64,000 bases of DNA from Tomitella cavernea (GTDB lineage Bacteria; Actinomycetota; Actinomycetes; Mycobacteriales; Mycobacteriaceae), in contig NZ_JAENKO010000012.1 of the NCBI RefSeq assembly GCF_016599145.1, positions 18,664-82,663 of the forward strand, given 5' to 3'. Below, piece by piece: positions 18,354 through 25,590 of this stretch. A program made the translations under genes and the position numbers. The notes beneath the pieces were generated by a model, which saw only the letters and a list, made by a program, of their open reading frames with translations, was not told the DNA's origin and did no database searches. Position 1 is the stretch's first letter, and each line of letters starts with the position of its first letter.

Positions 18354-18848
18354 ATGACTGATACGCAGGAGACCTGGCTCACCCAGGAGTCGTACGACCG
18401 GCTCAAGGCGGAACTGGATGGCCTCGTCGCGAATCGTCCCGTGATCGCCGCCGAGATCAACGAACGCCGCGAGGAAGGCGACCTCAAGGAGAACGGCGGC
18501 TACCACGCGGCCCGCGAGGAGCAGGGACAGCAGGAGGCGCGCATCCGCCAGCTGCAGGAGTTGCTCGGCAACGCCAATGTGGGCGTGGCCCCCACCAAGT
18601 CGGGTGTCGCGCTCCCCGGCTCCGTCGTCGAGGTCTACTACGGCGACGACGAGTCCGACACGGAGAAGTTCCTCATCGCCACGCGCGAGGAGGCCTCCGC
18701 CGAAGACGAGATGCAGATCTACTCCCCCAGCTCCCCGCTGGGCGGCGCCCTCATCGACGCCAAGGCCGGTGAGACCCGCGAGTACCTCGTGCCCAGCGGC
18801 CGGACGATGAAGGTCACGCTGCTGAGCGCGGAACCGTACAAGGGCTGA
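18354..18848 (+). CDS. greA: Transcription elongation factor GreA
   Basis: A 164-residue protein that rescues backtracked RNA polymerase by stimulating cleavage of the nascent RNA. The N-terminal coiled coil (about residues 10-80) carries the acidic tip in [12 protein letters not shown] (Asp and Glu that hold the second Mg ion). The C-terminal FKBP-like domain ends with [11 protein letters not shown] and the [11 protein letters not shown] segment. Length and blocks are normal for the family. The ATG at 18354 gives the standard N-terminus. A perfect 18-bp hairpin follows. In M. tuberculosis greA (Rv1080c) adjoins metB; here the accessory island begins behind it. Confidence 0.97.
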   Translation: MTDTQETWLTQESYDRLKAELDGLVANRPVIAAEINERREEGDLKENGGYHAAREEQGQQEARIRQLQELLGNANVGVAPTKSGVALPGSVVEVYYGDDESDTEKFLIATREEASAEDEMQIYSPSSPLGGALIDAKAGETREYLVPSGRTMKVTLLSAEPYKG

Positions 18849-18878
18849 CCACCGCTCAGCGAAGAACGACTATTGCCT

Positions 18879-18918
18879 CGACGGCCGCCCGGCACCACAC
18901 GGTGCCGGGCGGCCGTCG
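18879..18918 (+). terminator. Terminator of greA
   Basis: A perfect 18-bp stem (18879-18896 with 18901-18918) around an ACAC loop, 30 bases after the greA stop. It could also serve the convergent cupin gene that ends at 18943. Confidence 0.85.
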
Positions 18919-18942
18919 TCTCTGCGGGGCCGGCCGAACCCA

Positions 18943-19416
18943 TCAGTCGAGCATCCGGAAATCCGCGAAGTCGAAGCCGGGGACGACGACGCAGCCGACG
19001 AGGCCGGCGTCGTCGCCGAGCGGCTGCGCGCGCTGCCAGCACCACTCGGGCACCACGGCCTGCGGCGACTCGCCGCGCTCCACGTCCGTGCCGACAACGC
19101 GGACGATGGTGTCACGCGGCGCGTCCCCCGTTCCGCCGAGTTCGAGGGCTACGGGCCCGCCCCGGTGGTGCAGCCACAGCTCCGCGCCGGGCACGCGGTG
19201 CCATGCCGACTGCTGCCCGGGCGCGAGCAGGAACAGAATCGAGGTGCCCGCCGAGCGCGGCCCCTGGAACCCGGGCGGGAGCGCCGCCGCGGCCAGCGTG
19301 GTCCCGCTGCGCCAGGTCTCGCGGAACCATCCGCCCTCCGGGTGCGGCTCGAGTCCGAGCCCCCCGGCCCAATCCGGCAGCGGAAAATTCATCGTCGCGT
19401 AGTCGCAGCCGTCCAT
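18943..19416 (-). CDS. Cupin-fold protein, DUF985 (cupin_5) family
   Basis: A protein of 157 residues (149 if the Met at 19392 is used). The family blocks are visible in order: LGLEPHPEGGWFRETWRS, TSILFLL, SAWHRVPGAELWLHHRG, and near the end VPEWCWQRA followed by LVGCVVVPGFDF. This is the single-domain RmlC-like cupin of the DUF985 family, whose members have no agreed function. The gene is convergent with greA and marks the left boundary of the accessory island. Confidence 0.85.
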   Translation of the reverse strand: MDGCDYATMNFPLPDWAGGLGLEPHPEGGWFRETWRSGTTLAAAALPPGFQGPRSAGTSILFLLAPGQQSAWHRVPGAELWLHHRGGPVALELGGTGDAPRDTIVRVVGTDVERGESPQAVVPEWCWQRAQPLGDDAGLVGCVVVPGFDFADFRMLD

Positions 19417-19636
19417 GCACCGATCACACCGCATTCTGAGCTCGGATGCACGCGAGGGCCGGCCCGTCACGACCCGGCGGCCGTCACGTCACAGCTTCGT
19501 GACAAGACTCACCCGTATTCGCGGACGGCGTTACAATCAGGGTGAGCCCAACACTCGGCAGGGCCCCGGTGTGCAAAACCGCTTCCGGGAGCGCCCAGCG
19601 CGAACAGCGGCTTCACATGGAAAGGGCGGTAGCGAC

Positions 19637-19840
19637 ATGGATTCGACAGTGCGGGAAGACGAGTTCGACGCCCGTTCAGGCAACCGGGTGCGTACGCGGA
19701 CCATGGCGGAATACCTGACGGATCACCCGATGAAGGGGATGTTCCCTCCCACCAGTGAGCTCGCCACCAGGGTGGTCATGGCGATCAGCTACCTGCTTAT
19801 CCTGGCCGCCATCATCTACATCGTGGTGCGGGCGGTGTAG
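19637..19840 (+). CDS. Small membrane protein (67 residues)
   Basis: The frame starts at ATG 19637, behind AAAGGGCGG. It has a charged N-terminal half (DSTVREDEFDARSGNRVRTRT) and a single membrane span at about residues 46-65 (VVMAISYLLILAAIIYIVV). I do not recognise a family. Its 3' end overlaps by 25 bp the convergent small gene that follows the XRE regulator. The composition is normal for the genome, which supports a real gene. Confidence 0.6.
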   Translation: MDSTVREDEFDARSGNRVRTRTMAEYLTDHPMKGMFPPTSELATRVVMAISYLLILAAIIYIVVRAV

Positions 19841-19989
19841 ACGGCCCACCGCGCCCCGGAGGCGACGTCCGGGTCCCGACGATCCGCGTCAGCCGTATCG
19901 AATTCGATGACGGCCACGCTCGTCATCGCGAAGATCGCGATCACGAGGACCGTCGGGAGCACGACGCCGCCCCGGAGATACTGCATCAT
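19816..19989 (-). CDS. Very small membrane protein behind the XRE regulator (57 residues)
   Basis: Starting at ATG 19989, 14 bp after the XRE stop and behind GGGGGA, this frame encodes MMQYLRGG, one hydrophobic span (about residues 9-27) and a hydrophilic tail. It would be co-transcribed with the XRE gene. It overlaps the opposite small gene at its 3' end by 25 bp. No family is recognised; a role as a membrane partner of the island regulator is only a guess. Confidence 0.4.
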   Translation of the reverse strand: MMQYLRGGVVLPTVLVIAIFAMTSVAVIEFDTADADRRDPDVASGARWAVYTARTTM

Positions 19990-20003
19990 TCCCCCGCCCC
20001 TGG

Positions 20004-20405
20004 TCAGTCGCGTCGCAGTGCCCTGAGCGACCGCGGCGATGCCTCTTCGCGCGGCAGCTCGGTCATGAGTTGTCGGCTCAGTTGCACTTCCACGGCGCCC
20101 CACGCCGTGTCGTCGGCGGTCTCCCGCGAGCGCAACGTCACCGCTGTGGCCGCATCCGGCATGAGCATCTCCGGCGGCACGCGCAGCACACGCGCCAGGC
20201 TGTACACGGTGGACAGGTGCGGGTCGGCCGACCCGCCGTCGCGGCTGGTGTTGCGCTCCAGGTTGGACACCTGGTTGCGGTGCATGCCGCTCAGATGCGC
20301 CAGCTGCTCCTGGGTGAGGTTGCGGTGGCGGCGGATGTACCGGAGCCGACGGCTGAACGAGAAGCCGTAACTCGGCCACTCCAGCTCATCATCGGTTCTC
20401 GCCAC
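20004..20405 (-). CDS. XRE-family regulator, candidate master regulator of the defence island
   Basis: A 133-residue protein with an XRE/Cro helix-turn-helix at about residues 19-65 (LRYIRRHRNLTQEQLAHLSGMHRNQVSNLERN), followed by a short helical tail with no metal-binding or peptidase motif. The start is the GTG at 20405; no ATG fits. The gene diverges from the helicase, and the palindrome TGCACAGTACGTTGTGCA sits 33 bases upstream of its start. Related palindromes precede the methylase and ATPase genes. The simplest reading is that this protein binds them and holds the system at a safe level, as control proteins do in restriction-modification loci. Binding is not shown. Confidence 0.8.
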   Translation of the reverse strand: MARTDDELEWPSYGFSFSRRLRYIRRHRNLTQEQLAHLSGMHRNQVSNLERNTSRDGGSADPHLSTVYSLARVLRVPPEMLMPDAATAVTLRSRETADDTAWGAVEVQLSRQLMTELPREEASPRSLRALRRD

Positions 20406-20438
20406 GCGATTACGGTGTCGCAGCGCACCCGCAAAGTC

Positions 20439-20456
20439 TGCACAGTACGTTGTGCA
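20439..20456. promoter_or_regulatory. Island operator palindrome, helicase/XRE copy
   Basis: TGCACAGTACGTTGTGCA lies in the divergent region between the XRE gene and the helicase. Its 14-bp core (20441-20454) matches the island consensus CACAACGCGTTGTG at 11 of 14 positions. It ends 44 bases before the chosen helicase start. Confidence 0.65.
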
Positions 20457-20498
20457 TGCAGTGTGATTTTTGCGGCGGCAGCGACGAGGGGAGCACGG

Positions 20499-23400
20499 TT
20501 GGACCACGAACAGCCCGCCAGCACCGAGCACGACGGCACCACCGAAGACGACGGCACCGCTGTTTGGCCGTTCGATGCCGACCCCGCCCGATTCCGCCTG
20601 GCCGCCGAGGCGTTGCGCATCCGCATGGCGGGCCTGCACGACCCGATGGTGGCCGTCACCTCCAGCGAGGTCCGCCCGCTGCCGCATCAGATCCGCGCCG
20701 TCTACGGCGAGTTGCTGCCCCGCACTCCCCTGCGGTTCCTGCTGGCCGACGACCCGGGCGCAGGCAAAACCATCATGGCCGGGCTGTACGCCAAGGAGCT
20801 GATGCTGCGCGGCGACCTCACGCGGATGCTCGTGATCGCGCCCGGTTCGCTGGTAGAGCAGTGGCGCGAGGAGCTGGCGACCCGCTTCGACATCCACGCC
20901 CGCGTGCTGGACCGCCCGCTCATCGAACGCTCGCCGCAGAGTGACCCGTTCCCCGGCCATCAGCTGATGATCGCCCGCATGGACCAGCTGGCCCGCGACG
21001 AACGACTGCAGGAGCATCTGGCCGCCTCCGAGTGGGACCTGATCGTGGTGGATGAGGCGCACCGGATGTCCGCGCGCTGGTGGGGCGGCGAGCTCAAGAC
21101 CACCCGCCGCTATGAATTGGGCCGGTCGCTGGACGCCATCACCCGCCACCTGCTGCTCATGACCGCCACCCCGCACAGCGGCAGCGAGGAGGACTACCAG
21201 GCGTTCCTGGCTCTGCTGGACCCCGACCGCTTCGCCGGCCGGTACCGCGAGGGCGCGCACACCCTCGACACCACCGGCATCATGCGGCGCATGGTCAAGG
21301 AAGAGCTGCTCACCTTCGAGGGCACGCCGCTGTTCCCCGAGCGCGTCGCCGAGACCGTGCCCTACAGCCTCTCCCCCGCGGAGCGCGAACTCTACGAGGC
21401 GGTCACCGACTACGTCCGCACCGAGATGAACCGGGCCGAGGCGCTCAACGGTTCCCGCACGCGCACCGTGGGTTTCGCGCTCACCGTGCTGCAGCGGCGG
21501 CTCGCCTCCAGCGCGCACGCCATCGCCCGGTCGCTGGCCCGCCGCCGCGACCGGCTCCGCACCCGGCTGGACGACATGGAGAACGGGCGCTACGACGCCG
21601 CGCAGCGTCCCGCGCACCTGCCGCACCGCATCCCCGACCTCGACGACCTCGACGCTGCGGAGGCGGAGCTGCTCGAGGAGCAGGTGGCCGACGCCGCCAC
21701 CGCCGCGGAGACGGCCGCCGAGCTGCGCGTGGAGATCGCCCGGCTCGACCAGCTCGTCGAGTTGGCGACGTGGGTGCGTGACGGCGGCCAGGACCGCAAG
21801 TGGGCCGAGCTGCGTATGCTGTTGCTGGACCGCGCGCTGCTGCGGGCGGCGGACGGCACGCCGCGCAAGCTCATCGTGTTCACCGAGCACCGCGACACCC
21901 TCGACCACCTGGCCGCCCAGATCGAAGGCCTGCTGGGGCGGCCCGACGCGGTGCTCACCATCCACGGCGGCACTCCGCGCGCCCGGCGGCACGCGATCCG
22001 CGAGCGGTTCACGCACGACCCCACCGCGCAGGTGCTCGTCGCCACCGACGCCGCCGGCGAGGGACTGAACCTGCAGGCCGCGCACCTGATGATCAACTAC
22101 GACCTGCCGTGGAACCCCAACCGCATCGAGCAGCGGTTCGGGCGCATCCACCGCATCGGCCAGGAGCATGTGTGCCGCCTGTGGAACCTGGTGGCCGACG
22201 ACACCCGCGAGGGCCAGGTGTTCACCCGGCTGCTGGAAAAGATGGACGCCCAGCGCAAAGCCTACGGCGGGCGGCTGTTCGACGTGCTCGGCGAGGCGTT
22301 CTCCGAGCAGCCGCTGCGCGACCTGCTGGTGCGCGCCGTCCGCTACGGCGACGATCCCGCGCGGATGCGCGAGCTGCAGTCTGTCGTGGACGCCGAGGTG
22401 TCCGCCGGGCTCACGTCGCTCGTGCACGAGCGGGCACTGGCCCGCGAGACCATCGGCCCTGTCGAGCTCGAGCGCATGCGCCGCACCATGGACGAGGCGC
22501 GGGCCCGGCGTCTGCAGCCGCACTACGTGGAGTCGCTGTTCACCGAGGCGTTCCGCCGGCTCGGCGGCGCCATCGCGCCGCGCGAGGGCACCCGCCGCGA
22601 GATCACGCACGTGCCGGCGGCGCTACGCCGCGTCGAGGCCGGCGATCCGGGGGCGCGTCCGGTGACCACCCGCTACCACCGGGTGACGTTCGACCCCGAC
22701 GACGTCGATCGGGCGGGCGCCCCGCGCGCCGAGCTGCTCGCCCCCGGCCACCCCCTGGTGGACGCGGTACTGGACGCGACGATCGCGCAGAACGGCGACG
22801 CGTTGCGCCGGGGCGCGGTGCTGTGCGTCGCCGGAGATGCCGAGCGGGGCGGGAAGGGTGACGGGGGCGTGCGCCTGCTCGTCGCGCTGACCAGTGAAGT
22901 GGTCGACGGGGACGGATCCGTGGTGGACAAGCGCTTCGCCTTCGTCGCCCTGGATTCCCAGGGCCGCGGCCACGACCTGGGCATGGCCCCGTATCTGGAC
23001 GCGGGGCCGCCGCCCGCGGGGTTGGACGTGGGAGCTGCGGCGGCCGAGCTCGGCGGCGCGTCCGCGGCCCGGTCGATGGCGCTGCACTGGGCGGCGAGCG
23101 AGTTCCAGCCGGGCCAGCTCGACGAGGTGCGCGGGCGGGTGGGGCCGATCGTGGAGCGCACCCGCGCCGCCGTGACCAAGCGGCTCACCCAGCAGATCAA
23201 CTTCCTGCACGCCGAGGCGACGCGGGTCAAGCAGGCGCAGGAGGCCGGGTCGACGCGGGCGGTGCGGACCCCGCCGGCCCGACTGCGCTCGCGCGCCGAC
23301 ACGCTGGAGCAGCGGATGCAGGCCCGACGCGCACAGCTCGACGCGCGGGGGCGTTTGACGGTGCTGCCGCCGGAGATTATCGGGGCAGCCATCCTGGTGC

Positions 23401-23966
23401 CGGCATCGATGGCGGCGGCACCCGTGAGTTCTGCTCCGACGGCAGGGGCGCCACCTGCACCGGCTGATACGCCAACAGACGGTTCCGCGGAACCGGGCTC
23501 GCCCGCGGTACAGGACGGTTCCGCGGAACCGCGCCGGGTTCCGGAATCCTCCACCCCGCCACCGCGGCACGCCGTCGACACGGTCACCTCGGACCGCCGT
23601 GCGGTCGCCATGGTGCTGGCCGCCGAGCGCGCGCTGGGCCGAACGCCCGAGGAGATGCCGCACAACAACCCGGGCTTCGACGTCCGCTCCACCACCGCCG
23701 ACGGCCGGACCATCTTCATCGAGGTGAAGGGCCGGGTGATGGGTGCGGACACGTTCTTCGTCACGCGCAACGAGGTGACCACCGGGCGGAATGCGGGCAA
23801 GGAGCACCGGCTGGCGCTGGTCGCCGTGAGCCCCGAGGGACCCGAGCACGATCAGCTCCGGTACGTCGTGGATGCGTTCCGGCGCTGGAACTTCGGCTCG
23901 TTCGCCGCCACCGGCATCGAGGCCAAGTGGCGCGACGTGTGGGAGGCCGGTGGTGCGCCGGTGTGA
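20499..23966 (+). CDS. SNF2-like helicase with C-terminal DUF3883-type nuclease domain (Hma-type defence helicase)
   Basis: An 1155-residue superfamily 2 helicase. Walker A GAGKT is at residues 87-91 and the DEAH box at 185-188. The second lobe contains ATDAAGEGLNLQ and a motif VI, QRFGRIHRIGQ. After a long helical region and an Ala/Pro-rich linker (about 950-1020) comes a domain with GFDVRS and IFIEVKGR, the D...ExK pattern of PD-(D/E)xK-like DUF3883 domains. The start is TTG 20499, behind GAGGGGAG; GTG 20463 is an alternative. The TTG puts the operator 44 bases upstream, as for the other core genes. Together with the methylase and DUF499 ATPase downstream it forms a helicase-methylase-ATPase antiphage set. 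Confidence 0.88.
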   Translation: MDHEQPASTEHDGTTEDDGTAVWPFDADPARFRLAAEALRIRMAGLHDPMVAVTSSEVRPLPHQIRAVYGELLPRTPLRFLLADDPGAGKTIMAGLYAKELMLRGDLTRMLVIAPGSLVEQWREELATRFDIHARVLDRPLIERSPQSDPFPGHQLMIARMDQLARDERLQEHLAASEWDLIVVDEAHRMSARWWGGELKTTRRYELGRSLDAITRHLLLMTATPHSGSEEDYQAFLALLDPDRFAGRYREGAHTLDTTGIMRRMVKEELLTFEGTPLFPERVAETVPYSLSPAERELYEAVTDYVRTEMNRAEALNGSRTRTVGFALTVLQRRLASSAHAIARSLARRRDRLRTRLDDMENGRYDAAQRPAHLPHRIPDLDDLDAAEAELLEEQVADAATAAETAAELRVEIARLDQLVELATWVRDGGQDRKWAELRMLLLDRALLRAADGTPRKLIVFTEHRDTLDHLAAQIEGLLGRPDAVLTIHGGTPRARRHAIRERFTHDPTAQVLVATDAAGEGLNLQAAHLMINYDLPWNPNRIEQRFGRIHRIGQEHVCRLWNLVADDTREGQVFTRLLEKMDAQRKAYGGRLFDVLGEAFSEQPLRDLLVRAVRYGDDPARMRELQSVVDAEVSAGLTSLVHERALARETIGPVELERMRRTMDEARARRLQPHYVESLFTEAFRRLGGAIAPREGTRREITHVPAALRRVEAGDPGARPVTTRYHRVTFDPDDVDRAGAPRAELLAPGHPLVDAVLDATIAQNGDALRRGAVLCVAGDAERGGKGDGGVRLLVALTSEVVDGDGSVVDKRFAFVALDSQGRGHDLGMAPYLDAGPPPAGLDVGAAAAELGGASAARSMALHWAASEFQPGQLDEVRGRVGPIVERTRAAVTKRLTQQINFLHAEATRVKQAQEAGSTRAVRTPPARLRSRADTLEQRMQARRAQLDARGRLTVLPPEIIGAAILVPASMAAAPVSSAPTAGAPPAPADTPTDGSAEPGSPAVQDGSAEPRRVPESSTPPPRHAVDTVTSDRRAVAMVLAAERALGRTPEEMPHNNPGFDVRSTTADGRTIFIEVKGRVMGADTFFVTRNEVTTGRNAGKEHRLALVAVSPEGPEHDQLRYVVDAFRRWNFGSFAATGIEAKWRDVWEAGGAPV
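23480..23531. repeat. Two perfect 16-bp palindromes in the helicase linker
   Basis: CGGTTCCGCGGAACCG occurs at 23480-23495 and 23516-23531. Each copy encodes DGSAEP in the low-complexity linker before the nuclease-like domain. The identity of the two 16-mers, including synonymous positions, points to recent duplication of a short unit or to an inserted palindromic element. Confidence 0.75.
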
Positions 23967-24015
23967 AGCAGGTCAGCCCGGCTGGACGACCTGGCGATCG
24001 AGCCTTCGCGCTGCT

Positions 24016-24266
24016 CTATCGAATCTGGTGGTCGTCCGGAGTTGCCAGCCCGTCACACCCCAGCTCATCCCAGAGGTCCTGGGCCGGCCGACTCGCCTTG
24101 TCCGATTCTTCCCACTCCTGCACTACGGCATCCCCCAGAACTTCTCTTCCAGCTCGTCGAGGTGCTCTCGGAGCGCCTCACGCACATAGAACGACTTCGA
24201 ACGGCCGGTGCGTTTGGCCAGCCGATCCAAGCGTGCCTCTTCCCCCAGCGTGAGCCTGATCGACAT
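24016..24266 (-). pseudogene. Ribbon-helix-helix antitoxin (RelB/CopG type), frameshifted
   Basis: The frame from ATG 24266 encodes MSIRLTLGEEARLDRLAKRT and continues through GRSKSFYVREALREHLDELEEKFWG, a ribbon-helix-helix DNA-binding domain of the antitoxin type. It then stops at 24123, after 47 residues, within a run of five G (24131-24135 on the complement). One more G would join it to DAVVQEWEESDKASRPAQDLW and an end at 24016, the C-terminal neutraliser-like tail typical of this family (80-odd residues). The gene is therefore frameshifted, or the run is miscounted. No toxin gene follows; the helicase end lies directly behind. A large palindrome holds its Shine-Dalgarno sequence. Confidence 0.75.
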
Positions 24267-24273
24267 GGACACA

Positions 24274-24313
24274 CCACCGCCTCCTGCGATACAAGTATCG
24301 CAGGAGGCGGTGG
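24274..24313. promoter_or_regulatory. 40-bp palindromic operator of the ribbon-helix-helix gene
   Basis: Perfect 19-bp arms (24274-24292 and 24295-24313) flank a two-base centre, with the core TGCGATACAAGTATCGCA. The palindrome ends seven bases before the antitoxin start and includes its AGGAGG. A ribbon-helix-helix dimer bound here would block both transcription and, in the RNA hairpin, access to the ribosome binding site. Confidence 0.75.
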
Positions 24314-24315
24314 CC

Positions 24316-24344
24316 GCCGCCACCGGCATCGAGGCAAACTGGCG
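24316..24344. repeat. Duplicated fragment of the helicase 3' end
   Basis: These 29 bases match the helicase codons at 23904-23932 at 27 positions, including an identical 20-mer, GCCGCCACCGGCATCGAGGC. In frame they read AATGIEANWR against AATGIEAKWR in the helicase. The flanking bases do not match. The fragment directly abuts the palindrome, so the antitoxin segment looks inserted between two helicase tails. Confidence 0.7.
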
Positions 24345-24457
24345 TTGTCATTCTCAGTGGCGCACCTCGTCGAGCGACTCCGGCCTGCGCTGCGCGGGCG
24401 CGGCGGGAACGATCGACTCTGAAGCCAGACCCGATCAGCACCCGAGCGGAGGCACCT

Positions 24458-24781
24458 ATGCCCGCACCACCACGCGGACCGGCCGGTATGGAATCCGGGC
24501 CGGGACCCGTCATCGTTCACATGGGACCGGAAGAGCTGGTGATCCGCCATCGGTACGAGGTCCTCAGCATCGCCAACGACATCCTGATCGGCATCTGGTT
24601 CGTCATCGGCAGCTTTTTCTTCTTCTTCGAGACCCTCACCTTCGCCGGCACGTGCCTGTTCGTGATCGGCAGCGTCGAGATGCTCATCCGCCCGGTCATC
24701 CGCCTGGCCCGCAGCGTGCATTTGCGTCGGTACCAGGAGTCCGGCTCCGGCGGTGCCACAGAGACGGGATACGACTTTTGA
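24458..24781 (+). CDS. YrhK-domain small membrane protein
   Basis: A 107-residue protein. After a Pro/Gly-rich start it reads EELVIRHRYEVLSIANDILIGIWFVIGSF, the recognisable beginning of the YrhK domain, with two membrane spans (about residues 46-68 and 71-90) and a basic end (RSVHLRRYQ). The start at 24458 has GCGGAGG upstream; a later Met at residue 11 or 21 would remove the low-complexity tail. YrhK proteins are small membrane proteins of unknown function, common in bacteria. It is carried in the interval between the helicase and methylase genes. Confidence 0.8.
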   Translation: MPAPPRGPAGMESGPGPVIVHMGPEELVIRHRYEVLSIANDILIGIWFVIGSFFFFFETLTFAGTCLFVIGSVEMLIRPVIRLARSVHLRRYQESGSGGATETGYDF

Positions 24782-24827
24782 CCCCCGGCACCGGGACCGA
24801 CGATCCGGACGGGCCCGCGATCGCCGG

Positions 24828-25439
24828 TCAGCCGCTCGCGTCTGACACGTCAAGATCCACTAGGAGCACCTCGTTGCGCACGGCGCTCGAATCGGGATCG
24901 CTCGGGCGGTAATGGTGCAGTCTGGCGGGCGCCCGGACTACGTCGTAGAACCATTCGTTCCCAGCGATCGGCTCGAAACCGCTCCAGCCGTGCCGGTCCA
25001 CCGCTCCCCAGTCGTGCAGCACCGACACCACCTGGAGCCCAGTCACCGTGCCCACGGTGATGGTTTCCGGATCCATTTCCGGCGCGTCGGGGGCCCGCGC
25101 GGGCCGCCGCTTCTCTGTTGCGTTCACGGTGAGTGCGCCGGACATGGTCAGGGAGTCGGGTATGGGGATCGGTGCAACATACTTGGCGCGCAGATCGCCA
25201 CAGATCGCGATCGCAGACTGCTTGATGACAGTGCCGGCCGGGCTATCCGGGTCGAGATAGGTCTTCGGCGCGCGGGACGATGCGCGCAGTTCCGTGGTCA
25301 GTCGCCACCCGGGTCGGAGACCTGCCCAGTACCGGTTCCATTCCTCGGTCCACCACAGCTGCCATCGCACCTGGTCCCCCACCGCAGGTGGCTCGAACCA
25401 TATGTACTTCTTCGCGTCGAACACCACCGGTATACGCAT
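24828..25439 (-). CDS. Hypothetical protein, possibly DUF6578-like
   Basis: From the Met at 25439 the product has 203 residues (a Met at 25451 adds four). It begins MRIPVVFDAKKYIWFEPPAVGDQVRW, which resembles the start of a small actinobacterial family (DUF6578) in which an N-terminal beta strand is followed by GD-V-W. The middle holds GTVTGLQVVSVLHDW and the end LLVDLDVSD; no catalytic motif is visible and there is no signal peptide. Codon use fits the neighbourhood. The family assignment is tentative. Confidence 0.6.
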   Translation of the reverse strand: MRIPVVFDAKKYIWFEPPAVGDQVRWQLWWTEEWNRYWAGLRPGWRLTTELRASSRAPKTYLDPDSPAGTVIKQSAIAICGDLRAKYVAPIPIPDSLTMSGALTVNATEKRRPARAPDAPEMDPETITVGTVTGLQVVSVLHDWGAVDRHGWSGFEPIAGNEWFYDVVRAPARLHHYRPSDPDSSAVRNEVLLVDLDVSDASG

Positions 25440-25590
25440 CGCACCAATCATCCCAGGGATGCGGCGGCCGGCGGGCGCCGTCGGCGGATCTCGACGCGAC
25501 GTCGCACCAATCCAGTGAGCGCATGCCTGCGGTTTCCGATCCGAAATCGTAGGCACGCGCTCACCGGTCACGAAACAAGGACTCGCTCAG

